A DNA stretch of 14,521 nucleotides, taken from positions 1 to 14,521 of the forward strand of contig JBGTAR010000004.1 in NCBI GenBank assembly GCA_041749815.1, written 5' to 3'. Below the pieces are notes generated by a model. It worked only from the letters and a program-made list of their open reading frames with translations, made no database searches and was not told the origin of the DNA. Below, piece after piece: positions 1-6,720 of the stretch. The stretch comes from JAJTZA01 sp041749815. GTDB taxonomy: Bacteria > Verrucomicrobiota > Verrucomicrobiia > Chthoniobacterales > Terrimicrobiaceae. How positions within the stretch are numbered: position 1 is the first letter of the stretch; every line of letters begins with the position of its first letter. The position numbers and the translations under genes were made by a program.

Positions 1-2283
1 GGCGAGCTGAAGCTCGGCTTTGAGGAGGGGAGATTTTTCCTCCGCTATTTTGAGACGACCCTCCCCATCAATCCCCGCAGCTATCCCCTGATTTTGCGAC
101 GTATTCTGACGGGTTTGGACGAGCCGCTTAAGGAGATAATGGGCGCGATCATCAAGTCCTTTGAGCGGGCAGAAGGGGATCATGCAAAAGCCAATGTTCG
201 CGAATTGCTTGCCTCTCACCCGGCCTTGCGGGAGCAGATCGTGAGGGTGTTACGTGACCTTGAGGGCAAGGTGGGAACGCCCGTGAGTTTTGATGACCTC
301 CACGAGGTGTTGGAGGCGCAGGTTTATCGCCTGAGTTATTGGAGGGTTGCTGCCGAAGAGATCAACTACCGGCGATTTTTTGACATCAACACTCTGGCCG
401 CCATCCGTGTGGAAATCCCCGAAGTGTTTGAGGCCACGCACAAGCTCGTTTTCGAATTGTTGGCCCAAGGCGACGTGACCGGCTTGCGCATCGATCACAT
501 TGATGGCTTGTGGGACCCGCGCGCTTACCTGCGCCGACTTCAGGAGCGGACTGTCGAACTGACAGGGGAAGAACTTTATTTGATCGTGGAAAAAATCCTG
601 GATCCCCTTCATGAACACCTCCCGGCCGACTGGCCTGTCCACGGAACCACGGGTTACGATTTTGCCAATCAGGCGGCCCTTTTATTTGTGGATTCCTCGT
701 CGGCTAAAAAAATGACCAAAACTTATGAAAGATTTTCCGGGATGACCGAAACTTTTGACGATCTGGTTTACAAAAAAAAGAATCTGACCATGCAAATTTC
801 TCTGGGCAGCGAGGTGAGCGCTTTGGGCCGCATGCTGGATGAACTTTCGGAAATGTCTCGGAATTTCCGGGATTTTACCCGCCACACACTCACCGTGGCC
901 GTTCGCGAGGTGATGGCATGTTTCCCTGTCTATCGAACCTATGTTGCCGAGGATGGTGTTCCCTCGGCGGAGGATGAAAAAGTCGTGCTACGAGCGATCC
1001 TCACGGCTCGCCGCCGCAATCCTTCCATCGAGAAAGCGGTTTTCGATTTTTTGCGGGGCATCCTCTTAATGCGTTTGCCGGATCGCATCTCGCCGGAGCA
1101 GCGGGAGGCTCATGTCCGGTTTGTCATGAAATTCCAGCAATGCAGCGGACCGGTGATGGCCAAGGGCCTGGAGGACACTGCCTTGTATATTTACAACCGT
1201 TTGGTTGCGCTCAATGAGGTGGGTGGCCATCCCGGCGTCCTCGGGGTTGAGCCCCTCGAATTTCATCGGTTGAACTCGGAACGTCACGCGAGTCTTCCCA
1301 ACTCTCTGTTGGCAACCTCCACTCATGACACCAAACGGAGCGAAGACGTGCGGATGCGGTTGGCCGCGCTTTCAGAAATTCCTCAGGAGTGGCAAGCGGC
1401 GGTCAACAAATGGAGCAGGCTGAACAAAAAGCATCGAACCAAAGTTGAGGACGAATGGGCCCCCTCCCGCAATGAGGAATACCTTCTTTATCAAACATTG
1501 ATCGGTTCCTGGCCATTGGGCCCGGTGGATCTACGATCGTATGCGGAACGCATCCAGCAGTACATGACCAAGGCCCTCAAAGAGGCCAAAATCAACAGCA
1601 GTTGGACCGGACCCAACGAAGAATGGGAACAGGCGGTTTCGCTTTTTGTGGAGCGAATTCTTGGCTCAAAATGTTCCCCAGACTTTCTCGGAAGTCTTAT
1701 GAGGCTTGTCGATCGGATCGCACCGCATGGCGCTATCAACTCCCTTGCGCAAACAGTTCTAAAATGCACCACTCCAGGCGTTCCGGATATTTACCAGGGT
1801 ACGGAACTTTGGGACTTCAGTCTGGTGGATCCAGACAACCGGCGCCCTGTGGACTATCAGGAGCGCAGAAAATTTCTGGCTTCGCTGCCGACCTATGGTC
1901 CAGGCGACCTCGTCAAGGATTGGAAAACCGGCCGTATTAAACTTCATATCACTCGGCAGCTGATGCAACTCCGTCGTGTTCATTCTGAATTTTTCCGCCA
2001 CGCCGACTACCAACCACTGGAGACGGAAGGTGCTTTTGCCAAGAACGCCGTTGCGTTCTCACGGGCATGGAAAAACCGAGCCCTGCTTGTTGTGATTCCC
2101 AGGTTGACGGCTCACCTGGGTGAATTTCCGATGGGCAAAGCATGGGAGGACACATCCGTGATCGAATTCGAGGGCAGCCGTTCTTGGAAAAATATTATGA
2201 CCGGGAAATCGCTGAATGCCGAGGGATTGGCCTTTTCTGATCTCCTCTCAGATTTTCCTGTTGGCGTGTTCTTCAATCCATAA
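1..2283 (+). CDS. treY: Maltooligosyl trehalose synthase, C-terminal part (5' end outside window)
   Basis: This enzyme converts the reducing end of a maltodextrin into a trehalose unit by intramolecular transglycosylation in the cytoplasm; TreZ then releases trehalose. The frame is open to base 1, so the TTG at 94 is not the start; 760 residues are visible and the front of the GH13 barrel is missing. Motifs seen: NYRRFFDINTLAAIRVE (starting near base 364), GLRIDHIDGL with the nucleophile Asp at 493-495, IVEKIL with the acid/base Glu at 589-591, GTTGYDF, a THDTKRSEDVR block near 1321, and PGVPDIYQGTELWDFSLVDP near 1777. All are typical of TreY rather than other GH13 enzymes. No treZ or glgX follows; the next gene is an unrelated convergent regulator, so any partners would lie upstream. 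The last 36 bases overlap the 3' end of that regulator. Confidence 0.95.
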   Translation, partial: GELKLGFEEGRFFLRYFETTLPINPRSYPLILRRILTGLDEPLKEIMGAIIKSFERAEGDHAKANVRELLASHPALREQIVRVLRDLEGKVGTPVSFDDLHEVLEAQVYRLSYWRVAAEEINYRRFFDINTLAAIRVEIPEVFEATHKLVFELLAQGDVTGLRIDHIDGLWDPRAYLRRLQERTVELTGEELYLIVEKILDPLHEHLPADWPVHGTTGYDFANQAALLFVDSSSAKKMTKTYERFSGMTETFDDLVYKKKNLTMQISLGSEVSALGRMLDELSEMSRNFRDFTRHTLTVAVREVMACFPVYRTYVAEDGVPSAEDEKVVLRAILTARRRNPSIEKAVFDFLRGILLMRLPDRISPEQREAHVRFVMKFQQCSGPVMAKGLEDTALYIYNRLVALNEVGGHPGVLGVEPLEFHRLNSERHASLPNSLLATSTHDTKRSEDVRMRLAALSEIPQEWQAAVNKWSRLNKKHRTKVEDEWAPSRNEEYLLYQTLIGSWPLGPVDLRSYAERIQQYMTKALKEAKINSSWTGPNEEWEQAVSLFVERILGSKCSPDFLGSLMRLVDRIAPHGAINSLAQTVLKCTTPGVPDIYQGTELWDFSLVDPDNRRPVDYQERRKFLASLPTYGPGDLVKDWKTGRIKLHITRQLMQLRRVHSEFFRHADYQPLETEGAFAKNAVAFSRAWKNRALLVVIPRLTAHLGEFPMGKAWEDTSVIEFEGSRSWKNIMTGKSLNAEGLAFSDLLSDFPVGVFFNP

Positions 2284-3138
2284 GGGCTCCGCTTCTGCTT
2301 TGCTTGCTCCCAAGGCACGAACTGGCACTGCCACAGCGCCGGCCTTTCGCCAAATTCCGGGGGTGTGACCGGTGAGTCTTGCGAAAACGCGATAAAAGTG
2401 AGCCAGATTTTCAAAGCCGCAGTCATAGGCGATGGTGGTGACCTTTTCATCGGTTGTGCGAAGAAGAAATTGCGCCCGTTCGATGCGAGCCCGGTTGATC
2501 AGTTCACTGAATGTGATGCCATAAAATCTCCGGCAACTCCGCGCCAGATGTTCCGGGCTCCGCCCGCTCCTCCGCTGCCAATAGGCGATGGGTTCTGGCA
2601 ATGCCTGGGGCATGGCAGCCAGCTCCAAGCGCACGGCCTCAAGCCAATCGGGGCATTTTTGATTTTCGCGAGGGGTGGCCTTCGCCGTTACGAACTCTTT
2701 AATTTGGCCCCACAGACGAGTTGTTTCCATGGGGTTCTTTCCCAACCCCACAGCTCCCAAATCCGCTGCAAGTCTCTGCGTTTCAGCGGGAGTTAACACC
2801 ACCGAACGCCGACGCCCCACCCATTCTGGCAATCCCATCAAGGTATGCCATGCCTGCCACCAAGGTGTGGACACGGCGAGGTTAAAAAATACCAACCCCC
2901 CAGCCGCTGCCGTGGAATAACAATGCGCATCCTTCGGTGAAACAACTTCCAAATGCCCGGGGCGCAGTAATGTCTTTTGACGATTGAGATGATGCACACC
3001 CTGACCTTCAGTCACCAAAAACACCTCGTAAAAGTCATGGGAGTGCGGGATGGACGGATTTTTGTTGGTGAGGTGGGTCACATGCATGTGGGGGCAATGG
3101 GTCGGCTGACCCAGCGACTCGAAAAGAAGTTTTCGCAT
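2248..3138 (-). CDS. AraC-family transcriptional regulator with N-terminal cupin domain
   Basis: This is a 296-residue regulator read leftwards. Residues ~25-95 look like a cupin ligand-binding domain (His32 and His34 in PHSHDFYEVF, then a glycine-rich turn and RPGHLEVVSP). Residues ~181-285 carry the two AraC helix-turn-helix motifs (SPEHLARSCRRFYGITFSELIN, and the conserved VTTIAYDCGFENLAHFYRVF with the downstream TGHTPGIWRK). An ATG at 3193-3195 would add 19 residues but leave only nine bases to the divergent dioxygenase gene. I prefer the ATG at 3136-3138 because MRKLLFESLG is a natural AraC N-terminus and a shared promoter then fits. No Shine-Dalgarno sequence precedes either. The divergent arrangement suggests it regulates the PhyH gene and perhaps itself; the ligand is unknown, and sugar-like effectors are only a family-level guess. 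Its 3' end overlaps treY by 36 bases. Confidence 0.9.
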   Translation of the reverse strand: MRKLLFESLGQPTHCPHMHVTHLTNKNPSIPHSHDFYEVFLVTEGQGVHHLNRQKTLLRPGHLEVVSPKDAHCYSTAAAGGLVFFNLAVSTPWWQAWHTLMGLPEWVGRRRSVVLTPAETQRLAADLGAVGLGKNPMETTRLWGQIKEFVTAKATPRENQKCPDWLEAVRLELAAMPQALPEPIAYWQRRSGRSPEHLARSCRRFYGITFSELINRARIERAQFLLRTTDEKVTTIAYDCGFENLAHFYRVFARLTGHTPGIWRKAGAVAVPVRALGASKAEAEPLWIEEHANRKI

Positions 3139-3168
3139 CAATAGATGATATAAGTTTGTCAATAGGTG
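3138..3168. promoter_or_regulatory. Candidate AraC-type operator: direct repeat with 21-bp period
   Basis: TCAATAGATG at 3138-3147 and TCAATAGGTG at 3159-3168 are the same 10-mer with one mismatch, placed exactly 21 bp apart, two helical turns. This is the geometry of tandem half-sites bound by AraC-type dimers. The pair lies between the divergent regulator and dioxygenase genes; its first base is inside the preferred regulator start codon. A weaker third copy, TCAATGACG, begins at 3202 across the dioxygenase start. Function is inferred. Confidence 0.45.
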
Positions 3169-3204
3169 CGAAGCAAAAACGAGATGTTCTGTCATGTTGC
3201 TTCA

Positions 3205-4059
3205 ATGACGAACTCCCGTGTTTTAGATCCCCCAGAAATCACATCCACCGCACGTTTAACCCCCACACAAATTGAGCAATACGAGCAGGAGGGGTACCTA
3301 ATTTATAACCAACCCGTTTTGCCGCAGGCCAAATTTGATTCTCTCAAAGCCTATTTTGAAGGCATTCTTAATGACCTCCCCGCTCACGAGCGCCCTGAAG
3401 CGATGGATGTGCCCCACTTTATGCACCCCAAGTTGCTGGACTGGGCTCTGGATGAGTCCATCCTTGGATTGGTAGAACCGATCGTCGGCCCGGATATCGC
3501 ATTGTTCTCGACCCATTTTATCTGCAAACCCACCGGTAACGGCCGACGTGTCCCTTGGCATGAAGACTCAGCTTATTGGAAAGGCCGCATCAATCCCATG
3601 GAGGTCGTCACCGTCTGGTTGGCTCTTGACCCATCCACAAGGATCAATGGCTGCATGAAGGTGATCCCCCGAACGCATGCTGAGGGAAGAAAAGGATTTT
3701 CCGACTATGACGATGTGGACCCGACGCAAAATGTTTTTGCCATCGAGGTCCGCGCCAGCCAAAGGGACGATTCCAAACAGGTTTATGTGGAACTCCAGCC
3801 CAACGAATGTTCACTCCACAACTCCCGCATCATTCATGGCTCCGAGCCAAACAGCTCCAACTTCCGTCGCTGCGGTTGGACCTTGCGTTTCTGCTCCACC
3901 AAGGTCCGTTTCGATTATGAAATGTTTAAAGGCGCTCACGTCGTCTATCTCGCTCAAGGCAATGACCATGGCGGCAACACCTACGCAGATCCTACACGCA
4001 CTTACCCAGAGGTCATTAAAGCCCGAGGCAAATCCGGCCAATACAAAAATTCCCATTGA
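3205..4059 (+). CDS. Phytanoyl-CoA dioxygenase (PhyH) family protein
   Basis: This 284-residue protein belongs to the PhyH group of Fe(II)/2-oxoglutarate-dependent oxygenases, which hydroxylate small organic substrates. The iron-binding triad is visible: His119 and Asp121 in PWHEDSAYW and the distal His211 in IIHGSEPNSSNFRR, with Arg221 or Arg222 placed to bind 2-oxoglutarate. The N-terminus has the usual family opening (LTPTQIEQYEQEGYLIYNQPVL). Upstream in-frame starts exist (GTG 3166, ATG 3184), but residues before 3205 do not look like family sequence and ATG 3205 leaves room for a promoter; no Shine-Dalgarno is seen. The divergent AraC gene is the likely regulator. Paralogues of this family paired with AraC genes are common in Verrucomicrobia and Planctomycetes, and their substrates are mostly unknown, so I name none. 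Bases 4060-4140 after it show no convincing terminator. Confidence 0.92.
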   Translation: MTNSRVLDPPEITSTARLTPTQIEQYEQEGYLIYNQPVLPQAKFDSLKAYFEGILNDLPAHERPEAMDVPHFMHPKLLDWALDESILGLVEPIVGPDIALFSTHFICKPTGNGRRVPWHEDSAYWKGRINPMEVVTVWLALDPSTRINGCMKVIPRTHAEGRKGFSDYDDVDPTQNVFAIEVRASQRDDSKQVYVELQPNECSLHNSRIIHGSEPNSSNFRRCGWTLRFCSTKVRFDYEMFKGAHVVYLAQGNDHGGNTYADPTRTYPEVIKARGKSGQYKNSH

Positions 4060-4140
4060 TTCACGAGAAATCGGCGCAGTTGATTCCCACATCTGGCTGG
4101 ATCGACTCGGACTATTTCGAGGAGAACTGAGCTTGACGAA

Positions 4141-4323
4141 TCAGTAGGTCGTGGTGCGTTCGACCGTGGTTGTTGATGGTGTCAGCAGTGACGGAGAACT
4201 TCTGGTTGTGGTGGTCGTGGTTGTGGGTTCGACTTCACGTTCGACACTGATGCAGCCGGTCAGGGCGGTTGTGGCGACGATGGCGATCAAGACGATTGGG
4301 GTTGTGAGTGTTTTCATAATCAT
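4141..4323 (-). CDS. Small Thr-rich lipoprotein
   Basis: This 60-residue protein starts with a basic residue and a hydrophobic stretch (residues 4-20) ending in the lipobox LTGC (Cys24), so it should be exported and lipid-anchored. The mature part is only about 37 residues and very rich in Thr: seven in a row at 34-40, further clusters at 51-53 and 57-59, and a terminal Tyr. Such a tail has no predicted fold and could be a surface-exposed spacer or glycosylation target (inference). The ATG at 4321-4323 overlaps the stop of the upstream gene as ATGA, which suggests translational coupling; the ATG two codons later (4315-4317) is an alternative. It is the last of three small genes transcribed away from the ECF sigma gene. 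No specific function can be given. Confidence 0.75.
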   Translation of the reverse strand: MIMKTLTTPIVLIAIVATTALTGCISVEREVEPTTTTTTTRSSPSLLTPSTTTVERTTTY

Positions 4324-4562
4324 GGTGTGTGCTGATTGGGGATCGTGCCCACCATTTCATGTGGCTGTATGGACTTCCGCATTTTCTTCGCAGCAAGCTG
4401 TTCAATTTTCTCTGCGTCCTGCATGCCTGGGTCAAGATGCCGATGCCCGGCGTATGTTCCCTTGATGGGCATCACGCCGCTCGGATGGGAACCCATGCCG
4501 GTTACGATATGTTTTTGCGAGGTGGATTTTCTGAGGGTGGGATCAAATCCCAAACAAGGCAC
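4320..4562 (-). CDS. Hypothetical 80-residue protein
   Basis: I do not recognise a family. The frame opens with GTG (4560-4562), two bases after the stop of the membrane-protein gene, and closes with a TGA that overlaps the next ATG. The product is hydrophilic and basic, with many Lys, His and Met. It holds TGMGSHPSGVMPIKGTYAGH in the middle and a probable amphipathic helix (DAEKIEQLAAKKMRKSI) near the C-terminus. No signal peptide or membrane segment is seen. An internal ATG (4494-4496) would give a 58-residue form. Support comes from the end-to-end packing on both sides and from coding-like codons; against it are the absence of a Shine-Dalgarno sequence and of any recognised homologue. Confidence 0.5.
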   Translation of the reverse strand: MPCLGFDPTLRKSTSQKHIVTGMGSHPSGVMPIKGTYAGHRHLDPGMQDAEKIEQLAAKKMRKSIQPHEMVGTIPNQHTP

Positions 4563-4564
4563 CT

Positions 4565-4780
4565 TCAGGGTTTTCTGACGACAGAAGCGATGACGATGCC
4601 CACGCCTCCGACAAAAACCAAAAGTCCCAAGATGGGAGATATGGGAATGGTTTCCTTTTTTTCGGAAACGGCCTTAATGGGTCCGATATCAAGGACCTTC
4701 TCCTTCTTGGTGAACGTGACATAAGGCAGGCTGGCCGCCAAGAGGCCAACCACAATAAGTATGATTCCTAGGATACGCAT
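4565..4780 (-). CDS. Small two-helix inner-membrane protein
   Basis: This 71-residue protein has one hydrophobic helix at residues ~3-21 (ILGIILIVVGLLAASLPYV), a loop of about 25 residues and a second helix at ~49-67 (ILGLLVFVGGVGIVIASVV), ending VRKP. The loop contains VLDIGPIKA followed by a charged stretch and IPISP; this pattern recalls small uncharacterised membrane proteins (some labelled DUF3185-like) found beside stress genes in several phyla, from memory only. The ATG at 4778-4780 is chosen over a frame read at 4755, which lacks the helix pattern. A GGGAG lies about 14 bases upstream, too far for a good Shine-Dalgarno. It is first in the three-gene cluster and divergent from the ECF sigma gene; function is unknown, and a membrane-stress role is inference. 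Confidence 0.75.
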   Translation of the reverse strand: MRILGIILIVVGLLAASLPYVTFTKKEKVLDIGPIKAVSEKKETIPISPILGLLVFVGGVGIVIASVVRKP

Positions 4781-4811
4781 GATGGTTGTTCGTCTCCCAC
4801 CGGTCGATCGC

Positions 4812-4901
4812 GTGTTTCCTGGATTATTTTCCGTGATCCAAGAGCCTCAGGGGTGACCCTGACCCCCTCCTCGGGGCACCCTGGTTTGGATAGGGAAACA
4901 C
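4812..4901. repeat. Widely spaced perfect 8-bp inverted repeat (GTGTTTCC ... GGAAACAC)
   Basis: GTGTTTCC at 4812-4819 is the exact reverse complement of GGAAACAC at 4894-4901. The two arms flank the middle of the 184-base gap between the divergent small-protein operon and the ECF sigma gene. Each arm, read toward its gene, gives GGAAACAC, which resembles an ECF -35 element, so the symmetry may reflect two divergent promoters rather than a hairpin. Confidence 0.4.
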
Positions 4902-4918
4902 CTGATACTGTAATCGTC
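4894..4918 (+). promoter_or_regulatory. Candidate ECF-type promoter for the sigma gene
   Basis: GGAAAC at 4894-4899 is followed after 15 bases by CGTC at 4915-4918. GGAAC/GAAAC-like -35 and CGTC-like -10 elements at about this spacing are characteristic of many ECF sigma promoters. The site lies about 45 bases before the sigma start codon, giving a plausible short leader and implying autoregulation. The call rests on motif resemblance only. Confidence 0.5.
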
Positions 4919-4964
4919 AGTTCCACCGATTGTTGGGAAAAGCCATCTCTGGCAAAGTCAGCCT

Positions 4965-5567
4965 ATGCAAACGACCACGATTGAAAACAAGACAGTCACA
5001 GAAGATCAACAACTCATGGAAGAGCTCCAGCATCGCCAGCCCGAAGCATTGAGCCGCCTCCACACCCGTTACCGTGCGATGCTCAAGTCCATTGTGATGC
5101 AGGTACTCCACGACGATGCCGATGCGGACGATGTCTTGCAGGAAATTTTTCTGCAGGTCTGGGATCGTGCAGCCAGCTACTCGGCGGGTAAGGGCAAAGT
5201 GGTCAGCTGGCTCTGCACCCTGGCCAGGCGCCGGGCGATTGACCGGCTGCGCCATCACAGTGCCTACCGCCGCGCCACGGATCGTTTCGAGGTGGCCTGC
5301 AACCATCCCGACAAGGAGATGGGCGAGATTCACACGGTGGAGCAGGAGGCCTATCACGCCGAACTCAGGTCAATGCTGAAGCGTCATCTGGCTGCGCTTC
5401 CTCCCAATCAGGAGAAAGCCGTTCGTATGGCTTTTCTGGAAAATCGCAGTCAGCGTGAAATCTCCTCCATGACCAATACTCCCCTTGGAACGGTCAAGAC
5501 CCGCATCGAACTGGGCATCAAAAAACTTACCAACGCGTTTGAGGGCTTGCGGGAGGAAATGGCCTGA
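4965..5567 (+). CDS. ECF-type RNA polymerase sigma factor
   Basis: This 200-residue protein directs RNA polymerase to alternative promoters, usually in response to envelope or redox stress. Region 2 spans about residues 28-98 (RYRAMLKSIVMQVL; DADADDVLQEIFLQVWDRAASY, the core-binding helix; and VVSWLCTLARRRAIDRLRHH for -10 recognition). Region 4 spans about 137-192, with LPPNQEKAVRMAFLENRSQREI and the -35 binding helix TPLGTVKTRIELGIKKL. There is no region 3, as expected for ECF. The ATG at 4965 has no clear Shine-Dalgarno but directly precedes the conserved part. It resembles the SigK-like group, which normally sits next to an RskA/ChrR-type anti-sigma gene; here the next intact gene is convergent and unrelated, so the partner is missing, distant, or replaced by the divergent membrane/lipoprotein operon (inference). 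Confidence 0.93.
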   Translation: MQTTTIENKTVTEDQQLMEELQHRQPEALSRLHTRYRAMLKSIVMQVLHDDADADDVLQEIFLQVWDRAASYSAGKGKVVSWLCTLARRRAIDRLRHHSAYRRATDRFEVACNHPDKEMGEIHTVEQEAYHAELRSMLKRHLAALPPNQEKAVRMAFLENRSQREISSMTNTPLGTVKTRIELGIKKLTNAFEGLREEMA

Positions 5568-5577
5568 CGGAGGCACC

Positions 5578-5640
5578 ATGGTCTGCTTCAGGCTGATCAA
5601 AATCCGCAGCGAGGCTTTGGTTTTTTCAAATCTGAAATAA
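5578..5640 (+). other. Possible 20-residue ORF with strong Shine-Dalgarno after the sigma gene
   Basis: Ten bases after the sigma stop an ATG is preceded by GGAGG (5569-5573), one of the two best Shine-Dalgarno sequences in the window. The frame encodes MVCFRLIKIRSEALVFSNLK and ends in TAA, running into the inverted repeat at 5619-5644. It sits where an anti-sigma gene would be expected but is too short to be one. It could be a remnant, a small peptide, or chance; no homology is recognised. Confidence 0.25.
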
Positions 5641-5644
5641 AACC
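5619..5644. terminator. A/T-rich inverted repeat between convergent genes, possible bidirectional terminator
   Basis: GGTTTTTTCA (5619-5628) pairs with TGAAATAAAACC (5633-5644) around an AATC loop, with a two-base AT bulge in the second arm. It lies just before the stop codon of the convergent DUF4336 gene and 50 bases after the sigma stop. The stem is mostly A-U, so it is weaker than a textbook terminator, but the position fits. Confidence 0.35.
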
Positions 5645-5648
5645 AGTC

Positions 5649-6338
5649 TCACACGCAGTTGGCCTGTTGCAGTGCTGACCGAAGCTTTTCCTTGCCGTCG
5701 GTCGCGATGGGCACGCCATGACCGACGATGACGCGATCAAAATCCCAGCCGAGGATTTCCTGCATGGAAGCGGCATAAGCGGGCTTGTCTTCGATGGCTT
5801 TCTTGAACGGGAAGGTGACACCGGGGGCATGTTTTCCACCGACGGTGGCGATGCGGAGGAAGAGGTTTTCCCACAGGCTGTGTTTGCCCGGAAAATTCAC
5901 GATCAGATCCCCCACGATCAGGGTGCCGGAATCGCGGTGCAGCAGCACGACCTCACTGAAATCCGGGGCACCCTCAATGGAGGCCACGGCCATTTCATTT
6001 TCCCACTCGGGCGGTGGTGGGAGCAGATTTGCGGTAGGAAACGGCAGTTCTTCGGAGAAGCCCTCAGGGGCCAGGTAGGCGGCGTTGGGAAAGGCTGCGC
6101 GGCCTTCTTCTGCGAACGTGTCATGCCGCAGCAGCGTGTCCAGCAGCCATGTGGGTTCACCCAAAGCCGTGATTGCAGCGACGTCCTCCGCCGTGAATGG
6201 GGCGGTGGAGTGAACGATGATCTGCCCGCTCTCCAGTCGAATGAGGGTGACATTGCGCCGCAGATCAACCCCCAGCGTTTTGAGCGGATAGCTCAGAAGC
6301 CAGAGGTTCGGGGCAAGAGATTTTAGAAGGGTGGCCAT
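5649..6338 (-). CDS. DUF4336 / metallo-beta-lactamase-like protein
   Basis: This 229-residue protein matches from memory the DUF4336 group, a divergent branch of the metallo-beta-lactamase fold. It opens with NLWLLSYPLKTLGVDLRRN and VTLIRLESGQIIVHSTAP, the usual first beta strands. Residues 71-94 hold LRHDTFAEEGRAAFPNAAYLAPEGF in place of the classic HxHxDH metal motif. GTLIVGDLIVNFP at 138-150 gives the conserved Asp144, and VIVGHGVPI at 203-211 gives His207. Metal binding may therefore be partial or absent. No signal peptide is seen, so it should be cytosolic. The ATG at 6336-6338 has no Shine-Dalgarno. It stands alone between an ECF sigma gene (convergent) and a long intergenic stretch. 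The reaction is not known for the family and I do not guess one. Confidence 0.82.
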   Translation of the reverse strand: MATLLKSLAPNLWLLSYPLKTLGVDLRRNVTLIRLESGQIIVHSTAPFTAEDVAAITALGEPTWLLDTLLRHDTFAEEGRAAFPNAAYLAPEGFSEELPFPTANLLPPPPEWENEMAVASIEGAPDFSEVVLLHRDSGTLIVGDLIVNFPGKHSLWENLFLRIATVGGKHAPGVTFPFKKAIEDKPAYAASMQEILGWDFDRVIVGHGVPIATDGKEKLRSALQQANCV

Positions 6339-6720
6339 GGAATTGGGAACGGTTGAATCGCGAGACCTACCTCGTGATTACACTGATCTGTTCGTTTCCT
6401 GTGAGCTTTTGCGTGTGCAAAAAACGAAAAAGGCCTGCCAGGAAACAGAGCCTTTTCCAATTGATCGGGCCGCAGGTTGTCTCATCATGGCTTTTGAGGA
6501 ATTCCGTCAGGCGCTCGGCGTGGGCTTTGGTTTCCTCCAGTTGTTGATCTGGATTGATGGCGGCTGATTGTCAAATCCACGTGAAGCAAGCGAGGTGTGA
6601 TGAGACAGAACCAAAAGTATCGCTAACCACGATGCGGATGGAGGGAGTTCACCAGATAGGCGCATCGGTCAAAACACAAGGGTGGCTATCGCGTCTCCCT
6701 TGCTTTAACGTCCCCATCAC
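6339..6720. other. 382-base region without an intact gene
   Basis: This gap separates the DUF4336 gene from the membrane-protein gene at 6721 and must hold their divergent promoters. The left half contains the start-less minus-strand frame described separately; plus-strand frames over it look like shadows. In 6571-6720 I find no convincing reading frame, Shine-Dalgarno sequence, strong -35/-10 pair or hairpin. Confidence 0.6.
6367..6570 (-). pseudogene. Start-less reading frame, possible gene remnant
   Basis: Between a TGA (complement of 6571-6573) and a TAG (complement of 6367-6369) lie 67 open minus-strand codons with coding-like third positions. The product begins INPDQQLEETKAHAERL (the leading Ile is ATC at 6556-6558), continues with TEFLKSHDETTCGPINWKRL and ends QKLTGNEQISVITR. 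There is no ATG, GTG or TTG in frame; an ATC stands where a start might have been. It could be a gene fragment, a gene with a mutated start, or chance. No family is recognised. Confidence 0.3.

Noticed and set aside
4850..4883. C/G-rich stretch (GGGTGACCC, CCCC/GGGG) before the sigma gene as a strong hairpin or riboswitch
   Set aside because: Only four-base-pair or imperfect pairings are possible, with no conserved motif I recognise.
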